Source of the DNA: Hansfordia pulvinata
Lineage: Eukaryota > Ascomycota > Sordariomycetes > Xylariales
Assembly: GCA_006538405.1 (NCBI GenBank)
Contig: BJKQ01000007.1
Span: 930,001-994,000 of the forward strand
Length of the DNA stretch: 64,000 nt
Reading direction: 5' to 3'
The notes under the pieces are model-generated. The model was not told where the DNA came from. It searched no databases and worked only from the letters and a program-made list of their open reading frames with translations. This document shows, piece by piece, positions 22,536-34,600 of this stretch. Numbering within the stretch: the first letter of the stretch is position 1; each line of letters starts with the position of its first letter. Made by a program: the position numbers and the translations under genes.

Positions 22536-25500
22536 TTACATGTCAAACTCGCCACCCCACCCGTCGAGCAGGTCGTTGCCGCCGACCCCTCCCAGGCCGC
22601 CGAAAATGTCGTCCTCGCCTCCCAGGTCCAGCGCCGCTCCGTGATCTCCCATGCCCCCGAGGCTCGTGTCGGGGCCCCCGCCCCCCAGATCCAAGCCCAT
22701 GTTCGGCTCCTCCGCGTTCATCCCCTCGTTCTGGGCTGCCGCAAGAGCGTTGTCCATCCCCCCTGTGTCGTCGCCCAGGTGAAGCCCCATCTCCCCTGGC
22801 AGAATCTCGGCGGCCGGCTCTGGCATGACGAGCTGCTGCTCCACTTTGCGGTGCAGCCGCACGACGATCTCCGCCATGACCGGGTCGGTCTTCTGTATCA
22901 GCTTGCAGTCCTCGGCCTCGAATTTCAGAGCCTCGCGGAGGGGAATGCGAGTTTGCGGCGGGATAGAGGGGTGCTCTGGGTTCCCAACCAAGGACAGCAG
23001 CGCCGGCGGCGGCAGATTCGTCACGTCCGGGGCGCACACCAGCGCGACAGCCACGTCATGCGCAACGCTGCCGCTGCCGTCCTCCGTGGCTTGCTTCACT
23101 TCCTCCAAGACGAGATTCAGCAGCCTTCTCGCCCCCAGGATCTTGTGCGCTGCCAGGATCTGGCGATGCGTGTACGAGGTCGGCATGATGTTGATGCCTG
23201 GGTGCAGGCTCCACTGGATGCAGTTTTGCGTGGTTTGTCGAATCGCCCCCGCCAGGCCGCCATTCGCCGTACTGGTCCAATTCTCCAGTTCGTTGTGGCC
23301 GGCCCCCGCTGTGCGCCGCGATAGCTTGGTGTTTTCTTCTATGGTTTTCAACAGCGGCTCGATATCCTGGCTTGAAGGGTTTTGACGTTGGTATGATCGT
23401 AGCGCATGCTCCAGTCTCTTTGCGACAATGTTTACCACGGCAGCCCGTATTTCCTGCGCTTCGTTAGAGCACTGTTTCGTCAGAACGAGATGGAGAACCT
23501 TGATGATGGCTTTCTTTTCCGCGTCAACGACAGCCCACAGTTGTGTCGACATGTACAAAATCGCCGTGACGAGCGAGGGAAGCAAGAACGTGTCGACAAG
23601 ATCTGTGGCGGTTAGTTCATCGACAATTTGAGACTCGCTTGGTTCAAGGTGAGAGAGCCACTCACACTCGACACCCGTCTGGAGGCTTTCATCATCCAAA
23701 CAATTCACGCCCACGGCGATGATGATATTCCGGAATAGCGCAGGCACGAGCAAATGGAAGCTTTGTGGCGGGCATGACGACATCAGCTCATCTCCGAGGC
23801 CGCCATTAACATCATCAAAAAGTCCTCGGATCCAGCCGTCTAAGTTACTCTTTTCCTGATCAGTCATGTCGTCGGGCACCTTGTCGAGCCGTCCCTTGTT
23901 CAGCAGCTTGGTCACGAACGAGTCAGGTGATTGGATGCCCAAGTCAGTTGGAGAAAGGTTGTAACGGTGTACAAAGGCTAAGAGAAGCAGGAGAACAAAG
24001 CCAAACTCCTCGTAGACGGGCTGATATTCGCCCTGGTCCTCTTCGTAGTGCCAGTTGTCGAGCAAGTCGCAAAGAGGGTGGAGGATCGTGGATGGTTTGT
24101 CAAACAGAAGCATGACGTCCAGCGAAAGTGGCTTCTTGGCAAGCTGGCTGCAGAGCTGTTTCAATATCATGGTCTCTTTGTTTTGGCAGAGACGACCAAT
24201 GACCTGCCAAGGGTCAGCAGAGACATATCACGGGGCATAGGCATTCCCTACCTCGGTCAGCGCCTGGGAGACGGCACCGACATTACCGTCCATGTTCTCC
24301 AGTTCGCCTACAAGTTGCTGGATTCTCTCCGGGTCGGTCATGCACTGCTGGACAAGATTATCCTTGGTGTATCTCCCACCGTTTGGCAGAGACTGGTAGG
24401 TTATCTCCCCTAGCAGGTCCGAGATGCTGCTTTCCGGGATCAATCCATGCAGACAGCAGGAAAAGCAGAAGTCTTGACGGACTGTCTCTGTGAATGAAGA
24501 GTTGTTGCTCGACTCGTCGAACATGCCCGAGAGGGTCGGGAATGCGTTGGTGTCGACCTGACTGAGGGCCTCTGTGATACAATACTGGGGAGTGCAGGGA
24601 GGGAACATGGATGGCGCGAGTGTTGCGAGGAGGAGAGGCACCTTGTTTATCAGGTAAGATCGTAGAAGATGGCCGTCCTTGTGGGCCTCGCTACGGAAAA
24701 CGGAGTTGGCCAGGATGTCAAAGGACGCCAGTATCAGATCGATCGCGGTGTGTTGAATGTCACCCTGCGTCATTAGATTAAGGACTGCAGAGATTAGGTA
24801 GGCACTTGGGACTCACTTGATACCTATTGTTCAGGTAGCCGAGAAATGTCGCGTCGTCCAGCAAAGGCCGTCCCACCAGCTAGGCCAGGTCAGTCAGTCA
24901 GTCAGTCAGTCACGCGAGCTCTCTCCACACGGCGGCAGCAACAAGCGACCACTCACAGCAGCGTTTAGATAAATGTACAAACCGGCACGGGAGTTGGCAA
25001 TTGGCATATCAGAGACTGCAAAACTGTCCAGGGCCATGGTGGACTCCAGCATAGCGGTGACTTGGTTCTCGCCACTGTCCTTCTTCTTGCTATCAGAGTC
25101 GAATGACAACAATGTCTCCGTGCGGAACATCTCCAGCCGCGTGGCTATTTGCGACGCCCCCTGCATGATTGACGGGACGAACACAGCGAGACTTTCGGAC
25201 AGCAGCTTGCGCGTCTCTAAACAAAGATCAGCATTGGCGCGGAAAGGCTATTTGAGCCGGGGCAAAGCTTAGGTGGAAGTTGAACTGCCGAGTTGCATAC
25301 TCTTAGCCGAGGGCCGGCTCAGGGCCGATCTGACGGCGATGTTATCGCAGACGTTGAGGAGAAGCATGACGAATGCTGCGCGCGCAGCCTCCATCTCCTC
25401 CTTGGGCTGAGTGCTATGGAGCTCGCTTATGACATCGTGAGCCATGACGGCAGAGGCTGTAGTGAACAAGGTCATCCACTTCGCCATGATGGCGCAGATG

Positions 25501-25964
25501 GAGAGGGCGTCTCCGGGGCCTTTAATGCCGTTCCCCATTCCGATGGCCTTTGTGAGTCGGTAGAATATGACTTCCTCGGTGCTGTAGGAGCTTGCCCACC
25601 TCAAAGCCGGGTGGGGAGGCTCCCTGTTGCGGGCATCTGTACCGGCGGCTTGTGGTGGAGGGAGGTTTGAGGTCGAATACTTGTAAAGCGCCTTGAGGAT
25701 GGAGGGCGTGTCGAGGAACTTCAGCTGGTAGAGGGTGTGGATGTACCGCAGGACGCGGGGGTCGAGGCTTTCGTGATTGTAGGGGTGGGGGCTGAGGCAG
25801 GCGTCGGCGATGGCAGTCGGCGGCAGAGGGTGCTTGGCCTGGAGGAACATGGCGTACTCCTCGAACTTGTCAGGCTCGAGGCGTGTCCGAATGCAGTGCG
25901 CGAGGAAGGCCTCCCATTGCCCCGCGGCCGAGTCGCTGCCCTGAGGGGGGTTTCCGGTCACCAT
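22536..25964 (-). CDS. MED5: Mediator of RNA polymerase II transcription subunit 5
   Basis: Six exons, 25964-25301, 25216-24957, 24879-24817, 24764-24252, 24203-23666 and 23602-22536, give 1034 residues, the usual size for Med5 (Nut1), a tail-module subunit of Mediator. Recognisable stretches include QWEAFLAHCIRTRLEP and FEEYAMFLQAKHPLP at the N-terminus, the helical central part (LLDDATFLGYLNNRYQ, DKPSTILHPLCDLLDNWHYE, EYQPVYEEFGFVLLL, LVDTFLLPSLVTAIL) and an acidic Gly/Asp/Met-rich C-terminus (DIFGGLGG...LLDGWGGEFDM). The fifth intron (23665-23603) is 63 bp, in frame and stop-free, but has a GTGAGT donor, a CTAAC branch site and a CACAG acceptor, so it is taken as spliced. The gene is convergent with the dioxygenase gene, 259 bp apart. 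Confidence 0.9.
24889..24912. repeat. (GTCA)n tandem repeat inside a MED5 intron
   Basis: About six GTCA units on the plus strand, reading as tandem CTGAC on the coding strand, lie 10-33 bases upstream of the intron 2 acceptor of MED5. CTGAC is a good fungal branch-site core, so the intron has several equivalent branch points. Confidence 0.85.
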
Positions 25965-27930
25965 GATGCTTCGGCTGGGTCGGTTCGAGATGAAGAGGTG
26001 GGAGGGGGCGTGGGATGTTGGTCAGCGATGCTACGTAGCAGCAAACAACCGCGTTCGGGTCATCCAATCAAACACAAAGGGGCGGCGTCGTCAGCTAGGT
26101 GTCCCATTGGGATCCGGCGTCGAGTGAGCTGCCCGGCCTGCTTCGGCGATGTTGGCGATGCGGGCGGGAAGCCAAGTGGAGAGCGGCGGCTCTAGCAGTC
26201 CTTGGTGCTGGCGGTTCAGACGTAAGACTGAGGTGATCGGAAAGGGATGTCAGCATGTGACCTGGGGCGCATTGGACTAAGCATAGATGCGCAATGCTCA
26301 GCCAGGGCGCAATCGTGGCGCATTCGAGTCGAATATTGAATGTGATGGTTTTATCCAAGTTGCTGATGGCGACAGCTTCAAGCGCCAACGCGCGACGTCA
26401 GAAGAAGGAGCGCGTGTCTGAGGTGGTGTGGGCTGTGTACCGGTACGGCACTACAATCATTGGGCCGTCCAGGCCCGTGCAGGGAGAAATGCGGTTAGCG
26501 CCTGCGCTTACGGATGCGACCCTCAGTTTCCGTATTGAACGGAAAGCCATTCCGAGTCGAATGCCTTGAAAGCCACCCGCACAAGCATGCAAAGCCTCCA
26601 TCGCGAACTGCGTCTCGGTGCTCCGTGCTCCGTCCTTTTTTATCAAAATTGGTCACTCGGGTATGACTCTCTTTCGCGTCGGTTCTACAGAGCGATCGCT
26701 TCCAATGGAAGAGACCAAGCTGAGCCCTGGCGGTGCATTTAGTCGCCCAAGTAAATGTAAACGAAACCTATTATATCGTGCACTTCTGCATATAAACAAC
26801 TGCATGCAATTACCTTCGGAGTGTTAGCTTCCATTCATTCTTTCTTTCTGCCTGTTGTTCGATCGAGGCACCTCCAGACTTATGTTAGCGCAATCGAGTG
26901 AGAGTTGACCCGAAGACACCTCAACCTTGAGAAGCTGATGGCGGACTATCACGATATCCTCATTGTCGGCGGATGCGCTGCAAGATGACATGTTCCAACG
27001 CCGATTCCTCATTTTGATGGTGCTGTCTTCCCTCTTCGGCCGTTGTACCCCAAAGCCCATTGATGTCTTCCGTCCCCGCAAGCAACGGTTCGGAGAACTA
27101 CGAGCACGCATGGATTTAGTGGTCAGGCCTCCAGTCCGCAATTGGACACGCGGAAAGTCGCATGATGAACAGGAACGGACGAGATCCTTCACGAAGATCG
27201 CTGTCGTCGATCATAACCTGGCCGGGTGCATCAGTAAAGCCACCCCGGATTTCAGAGACAGTTCAGGCAGCGGCTGTGCGCAGCACGCTGCAAACCCCGC
27301 AGACCGAGATCTCATCCTTCCACCCCACGCTTAACAGCCGACGGCGCATAGGTCGGTCCCTGCTGAGGTTTGAATTGGCTTTTCGTGATCTATTTGTAAA
27401 ATATGAGCGGAGACTCGGTATGCCAAGACGAGCCTTGGATGTTCACTCCGAGCCGTTTCCAGAATCCTTCGCCATTAGGACCCGGATGACAGAGGCAGCA
27501 GACTTAGACGTCGAATCGCCCACTGTGGCGCTTGCACAGTCCTCGCCGACTGAGCGGCAACTTTGTGGCGCGCTGGCTGAAAGCAATCAGTTCGGGACGG
27601 CCAGGTAGGCATCTTTCATTTCTTTTGATTCGTCATGTCCGCATCGTCTCGGCGGGCATGGTAATAAAAGGTAAGAACATGAACTGGGCTGTTGTGTTTT
27701 CGTCATGCTGTCTGCGCCATGGATTTTTCAACGTAGCGCAGCAAAGCTTGGGTTTCTCTCGCCTGCGTTGACATCCTCAGATGCCGCGTTGGGGCAGAAA
27801 CGAGATTGAGAGACCATTCCCTTCCCCCTTCGCGCAAGCGAATCTCATTGACAATAAGCCCTCACCCACCCGCCCGCAGGCAAGACATGTCTCCGGCCGA
27901 GAGACAGGCGCGTGTCCAGTGACCGGATCG
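25965..27930. other. Intergenic, 1966 bp
   Basis: This holds the promoter of MED5 (just right of 25964) and the 3' flank of the unknown protein at 27931-28611. Several frames of 80-150 codons are open (for example 26963-27334 and 27162-27608 plus), but they have no recognisable domain, good start context or splice pattern. Nothing else was identified. Confidence 0.45.
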
Positions 27931-28611
27931 TCAGTTTCCTGGGCCGGGCAGGTCGGGATCGCGGGGTCCGATGACCCAGTCTTGCATCTTCAACCATTCG
28001 CGCCAGCTCTCCGTGGACCCCACAAGCTCCTCCTCAGTCGTATTCTGCAGAGGCCTCAGGAACGGTGTAGACTGCTCATCCGGCATGTCATAATGTGCCT
28101 TGACTTCCAACCAGCTGCCGCTCTTGGCGGCAAAGAGGTAATTCCTGCGCTCGGCCTCATGGAGAGGGCCAACCCCGGCCGCCCAATCGTCGCCGAAGAA
28201 TCCGTGGAGCATGGCAGGCGTGTCGAAGCCGGTCACCACCATCCGTCGGATGTAAGGCGTCAGCGAAACGTTGGGTACCGCGGAGGGTGGACGTATCGGC
28301 GAAGATGGGTTTCGCGGCGAGCCAACTGGTGACCTGTGCGAACGCTGCTCTTTCTCGAAGGGAAGCAATATGTTGAGGAATCTTGCTGCCACCTGGACCG
28401 GTGAGCTGTGCTGGGCGTATTCTAGGAAGTATCTCGTACAGGACTGGGCGTGCGGGTGCCACTCGATTATATCAAACTCGGTCCTCTGTGATGCGAGCAG
28501 GTGTGCAGCCCCTTGGCCTGCGGCCTCTGGAGGGTTGCGCGGCTCTCGCGGTGAGGTCAACGAGGGTGCCGCGCCTGCGTCTGGTCGGTGGGAATTCGGA
28601 ATGGCGGTCAT
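27931..28611 (-). CDS. Conserved fungal protein of unknown function
   Basis: A single exon of 226 residues starting MTAIPNSHRPDAG in a good context (GCGCCATGACC). A Pro/Ala-rich N-terminus is followed by FDIIEWHPHAQSCTRYFLEYA, VQVAARFLNILLPFE, a low-complexity linker, and a compact C-terminal half: LTPYIRRMVVTGFDTPAMLHG, FFGDDWAAGVGPLHEAERRNYLFAAKSGSWLEVK, TPFLRPLQNTTEEEL and SWREWLKMQDWVIGPRDPD. The many invariant-looking Trp, Gly and Asp residues and the lack of stop codons indicate a real protein that I believe is conserved in Pezizomycotina. No named family is recognised. No signal peptide or membrane segment is present. It sits alone between two gene-poor intervals. Confidence 0.75.
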   Translation of the reverse strand: MTAIPNSHRPDAGAAPSLTSPREPRNPPEAAGQGAAHLLASQRTEFDIIEWHPHAQSCTRYFLEYAQHSSPVQVAARFLNILLPFEKEQRSHRSPVGSPRNPSSPIRPPSAVPNVSLTPYIRRMVVTGFDTPAMLHGFFGDDWAAGVGPLHEAERRNYLFAAKSGSWLEVKAHYDMPDEQSTPFLRPLQNTTEEELVGSTESWREWLKMQDWVIGPRDPDLPGPGN

Positions 28612-31600
28612 GGCGCGGCCCTTATCGCAATGGCTTGCACGCGCGGGTTTCGAAGAAAGATATCGTGACAGAAACCCTCGGGTGTTGCAGGGCTTAGGCA
28701 GCTGCCGCGCGAGAGCGTCTGTCCAAGCGAAATCCAGTCGAGACTGGAAGAACGAAGGGTGATATACACGGCAATGATGATAACGCGGTTGCTGGACTTG
28801 TGAGGGTCAGTCGTGTGGGAGGCGGCCAATAGTCGGGCGACCTGTGGGAAAGGCTTTTGAGGCAACGGGCGTTTCTGTTTTAGAGCGTCGATCAAGTTGT
28901 GGCTGAGAGAGAGAGGGCTAACAAGGGAAAGCAGCAGCTTACACGCCGCCTCTAGTGTCGGGGATATGCCGAATCGGGGTTGTGAGACCTGGCGAGGAGG
29001 GCCAGCAAATGCCAAACCAGCCCAACCAACCAACCCACCGATGGAGCACTGCACGCCAGAGTGAAAGTCGAACCCAAGCGCGGGAGGCAGCACGGGCAGA
29101 CCGATTGTTGAGCAGCGGCGGTGGGTCGGCGCAAGCCCTGAAAAGCTTACTGCTTGCTGTTGAATCTGCGTCGGCTTGGACGGACTGCTGACCCTCGCAG
29201 CTGCAGGGCGTGTCTGTGTGTCGAGCTAGAGACGAGCCGTGTGGTGATGATGGGCGTATGACCTGATCCAAGCCCAAAATTCCACCAACTGAACACAGGA
29301 ACTAATGCAGTCTGAACACAAGACGGGAAAGAGAGGGCCAACTTGCGGCTGGGTCGGCGTCCTTCGCGGAGAATGGCAGAGACAGGAGCAACGCAGAAAA
29401 AAAAAAAAAAAAAGGTGGTTATATGTGCGGCCGCGGGTGCGTCGTTTCCCGCTGCCGACGCCAGGTCAAAAGGAAGCACCGAAAGAATAGATCGAGCGGC
29501 CAGGGTGTTCGCCGGGCCAGCAGGCGGCTTGTGCCCCCGGGAAGAAAGCACTGTTGCAGGGTTTACAGGTCACGATCATACCGCAAGCAATTCGCACAGG
29601 ATGGTTCCTTGACGAGCCGCAACACTGGTACGAGGCGATAGCGTGAGGCGATCACGTAGTTAGTGCCTTGGGTTGGATGGGATGGCGGGCAGGCTCGCAG
29701 GGATCAGGCATCGACAGAGGTTTGGAAATAACCAAAAGTTGAGGGGTGGCTTGGATGTATTTCCACTAGGTTGGGAGCCAAGACGGCCTGGGACGATCGT
29801 CGGCGGGCCAGGTGCTTCTCATGTACGCTGTGTGTGTTCGTTAAGCGCGTCCGTCCTGTCGGGACCCTGGCGCCAGGCCCTGCGGCCCTCTGGCAGGTCC
29901 CGAGTTGCCTCAGTCTTGGTTGCTTGCTTTGTCTCCCTTGACCCTCATCAGTGTTGCCAGGAGTGGGGAGGTGGGGGGTTTCGTCAGTATACTCCGTGCT
30001 CGGAATTTGCGTAGCTGGCCTGCGCTTGTACTCGTAAGCTCTGAGAACACAAACTATTGGGCAATGATCTTTCCTTTTTCCCCCCGAGGCGCACAATCAC
30101 TCGTAAGTACCCGGACACGGGGGCACGGAACTGTCCGGGCTACGAGTACTCGCAAGTCTTTTTTCCCAGCAGGCCGTCGTCTGGTCCAAGGCGCGGGCGG
30201 CATGCGCGCCTCCTGACGACACAGTAGGCGGGCGGGGCTTACAAACCCAAGCGCCTGGCATTTAGCTGCCGGATCCACGTGTGCCTCGGTGGCTATCATC
30301 TCTGAGTGGCCTTAGGCACAAACTCGTCGAAGGGCGGGTTTCGGTCTCGCCAACCAATGGGCTGAATGCTTTTTGGAAAGATATCTCCGTGTGCAGGCGC
30401 GTCGAAACTGACTTGTCCCAACTCCGTAAAGCGGGCAGCTGGGCGGAGCGGGTAAAGACGCACACCTTGGCTGCTGAAGTCGGGCGTGCGGTGAGCAGAC
30501 CTGCCGGGAGACTGGAGAGGCGCGCTGGAACAAGCTAGAGCAATGGCGGTATGTATGACACGATGGCGGGGAGGGGCCGATAAAGTGCCGCCGGACGAGA
30601 GCGTGGGAGTGCGACGAGTGCTCGTTCATCCGCACGAGGACTAAGGAGCGCGGCTCGTAGTGGGAGGATCTGACAGGCCAAGTTACTCGCAGGCCTGGGC
30701 AGACTGGGGCGGCGGAATGATCTGGGCAGGGATGTCGGCGGGGTGGGAAGAAGCCCGCCAGGATCCTAGGCTAGGCCAGGCCGCTGCTCACATCGCAGCG
30801 GAGGACTCATCGTAGGTGGGAGGACTCGTACTGGCCGCCGGGAAGGGGGGCGCGCACGGGCCGAGGGGCAGAAGGAGGGGCCGACCGAGGGCTGGCGAGG
30901 GGCAGAGCTCCGATGAGCATTTCGTGTGCGCCCGAAGAGAGAGAGACAGGCACCACAGAGAGCAGTGGGTGGGGCAGAGTCGAAGGTCATGGTTGGATGG
31001 AAAGACGTGGGAAGAGATTCCATCCCACAACGATGGGGCGCCGTACAGCCCCGGAGAGTCGGCGAGGATGGCGGCATCCAATGCCCCCGCCGTGTGGGCG
31101 GAGCCTCACTAGGTGACCACCTCCTCACCTGGCAGCCCGGCGCCTAATAACCGCCAGCTCAGCCGTCCACCTGAGTGGGCGCACCCCGCCTACATGAATA
31201 CCTACGGGTACTCAAACGGCCCTAGAGCCCGAGGCTTCTTAGTCCTGTTCCACTTCAGCTCCCAATTGCCTCTAGGGCTGGAGACGGAATCGGACAGTGC
31301 TGCGAGCGCCTACCAAGGGCCCCGGAACCTAGGTACGTACATACAAGGTGGTAGGCTACATTCGTGTACATGTACCTAGACCCAGGTGAACAGATATTTA
31401 CCTGCATGAGGTATGTGCATGTACAAGTAGCGGTGGGTGGTGAAGCGACGTACAGGGCCTGGCGCATCACTAACTTAGCACCGGGCTGGACGTTCAGGTG
31501 AGGTGAGGACGGGATACGTCTAGAGCCGCGTCTCCGGCGGCGTCCGGTCTTCAGCCCGACGCTGGAGAGCTGCAGCCTTGGGTGACGAGTCGTTTTCCTT

Positions 31601-34600
31601 TCGTCACTCATGGGATCAAGGCGAGGCCAACCACTCAAATGAGTAGGTACGCGTAGGTAGTGCCACTCCCGCCCGGGTGAACATTGAAGCATCCGTACCT
31701 ACTCGTACCTGCCATGCTGCCTACGAGTGCCCAACATGTGTGCATTTGCTGGATGATTGCGCGTCCCGGTTTGCGGGTAATTCTGCACCTGCGGCTTAGC
31801 GGCTCCAGCGAGCCACACTACAGACCGGGGATGCCGAAGAGCACTGCCGCGAGGCCTTGGAACCCTGCCACGCCTGCCTACGAGTAAGGAATCTACCACT
31901 GAGTACAACGGCACGGGTACACGGAACCTGATCAGTCGGTTGTGAGTGCTTGCAGTTGCCAGTTACCACGCGACCGGGGCCCTGGGAGAAGTGACGTCGG
32001 AAATCCGTGCGGAACGCCTGGAAAGTGGGCGCTGTCGTTACGGTACGTACATGACATGTAACGCAACAAGGCGCTGCGTTCACGATACAGTTGTCGGATT
32101 CGAGAAAACAATGGCCGGTCCCAAGTCGGGTCTCTTACCTGAACTCGGGATATCATGGCCCCGCTGTACTCGTAGACCGCCCTCCTTCTCCAAACCTCCG
32201 CTGCACGAGCACTGTTTTGTAAAGCAAATGCTGTAAACGAGGAGGGGAGGGGCAGGAAGACCTTCGATTCTTACCGGAGAAGAGCGCCCGGCCGGACAGG
32301 TTTCCAGATCCTGTCCACCAGACGCGGGCGTATGCCCGAGTACACACCATGAAGCGGTGGTGAGAGTGCCGGCGTCCTCCCGCGATCCGACAGAGCTGTC
32401 CCGCGCGGCTGCCAAGCTCGGACGCGTGCTTCTGTCTGCCCCGTTGGTCTTTCCCAGCCGTGCCAGGTCGACCTGATGCTCCATCCATGACATGGAAGTT
32501 GACACATCCATGGGCAGACACATGTGCCTCGGAGCAATCCTCTTAGGTACTCGATGACCCAAGTACCTCATGCCTTGTTCGCGACCTCAACACGGGTTGC
32601 GGCCTCAGTCGCGACTGGAGGTACATGTATCCTGAGCGACCTCGGCCACGTGTAGGCAGGTACTACTGCCATCTGATACTTGCACGTATCGGAGACCTCC
32701 TACCTCAGGTACCTGGATCCATGAGTGCTCGTGAACGCAAGGCAATCATGCAGTACCTGAGGCAGGTGCTGCCTCGATACGATTGATACCTCTTATACCT
32801 CCAGCTGTAGGTGCCTTTGCCTGTACCCGGGTCCAGCTCACCGTGTTCGTCCCTGGTTTTCCACATCGCGGACCCCGCCGCCCCCATGCTCGCCGCCTCT
32901 AACACGTCCACCGCCGTCACTCTTCTGCCGCCTTGACCACTGAGGTCGTCCGACAAAGCCACCACGGCCGCTCGCAGGCCACCTCTGACGCCCCTTCTCC
33001 TGAGCATCCTGCCACCACGCTCCGCTTCTCCGCTTGGACCGTCTCCCTCATCAATCACCTCGGAATCTGGCACGCTAGCCGCGTCTGCAGCCTCCGCGCG
33101 ACTCCGTTCTGGAACTCGTACACAAGGCGCAGCCGTAGCGCTGTCATGCTGCATCGTCTGTGCTGCCCACGTGCCGCCAAATCCAGGTTGCCTGCATCGG
33201 GCGATACCGCGTTCGGCACCCAGGGCTCCTTTAATGGCGGGGTGGCGGGGACACCCGCCACGTCGGAATCGTTGCTTGCTGTCTCTCGGCCCCGTTAACC
33301 TCGCCCACCAAAGCCGTCTACCAGGCGGCGGCCTTCCGCGCGATGCCGTCTTGCAGACAGGCTCTGCGCGTGTGGGCTCCATTTTCTCCACTCAAGCCTT
33401 CAGTCATGAACAAACAAGAAGCCGTCGAGGGACGGCATCGAGGAGCAAACCGGCCAGGCTTTCCATACGGCAGCATTCCCACGCGCGTACATGGCGGCGG
33501 CGATGGTGCAGCGGCCGCGCGCACCATGCTACCTGCCTTTAGTACCTATGTATTCAGAGGAGGCTGTACAGCTTCGTGATTGTTGGCTCGAAGGCCTCCT
33601 GCATGACCGACTAGGACCCCTGATTACCTACCTTACCTAGGGATACTTACCTGGCTTTCGTCACATTCGCTGCAGATGTTCCACATTAGGTACGCAAGTA
33701 CGCGTAGGTACGAGAGGTAGCGGAGACGCCAGTACGAGTGCGTCGATGCATCCATGTCCAATCATCGCGCTCTCGGCTGCTGAGCAGCATGCGAGTACAA
33801 GTATGGGGATGGTGAATGTATGTCTCACCCACTACATAATGCGTCGCCCTGGTTTTACTCGTACGAGTAGGGAGGGAACCTCGGCTGTCCCGAGCCAGGG
33901 CTGGCCGTTATGCAGCTAATCGCACCCTGGCAATGCCCCAAACATTGTTGAATCTCCTTCCGCCGACCACAGGCCGTGTTTCCCTCGACATCATGGCTTC
34001 ACCTGGTCGCCTGCTCCAGGCCAGGCACTGGAAGACAATTGTTGAGACGGCTTCAGTCTGGGAGGCCTCAATGGGTGCCTTCTGGGCTATCTCATACTGG
34101 AACGAGCCGGCCCGACGAGCAGGTAGTTGTCCATCGTCACCCCCGTCGGAATAGAAAGGCTGTGGCTTGCTGAGGTATCTCTCCGGGTGCCCAATCCATC
34201 GAGGATATGCTTCTCATCGCCTACTTCTCACGAGTACGCGATCTCCCTGGTTGATTCCACAGGTGCCCGCAACGCCTCGTCAGCCGGCTTGGAACTTTTA
34301 TTGAAAACGAATGCTGTTTCTCACGCTTGACCTTGACCACGACAGACCCCAATACCTGCTAATTCTGTATCTCCTTCAGAGTCCCTGAATCCCGGTTCTA
34401 CGCGACGTTTTCTCCAGCAATGCACGTTCTGTCCTGGTCTATTTTAATCGCATCAAACCAGGACGATGTCCCGCTTGGGGCTGATATCTGAACGGCGCTT
34501 CTCAGAGATCATTTTCTTGTGAGTTCATTGGGCCTTTTACCCGTCGGCACAACTGCTCAATGGGAGCCGGCGGGGCAGGCGGGCGAATTCGATGCGACTA

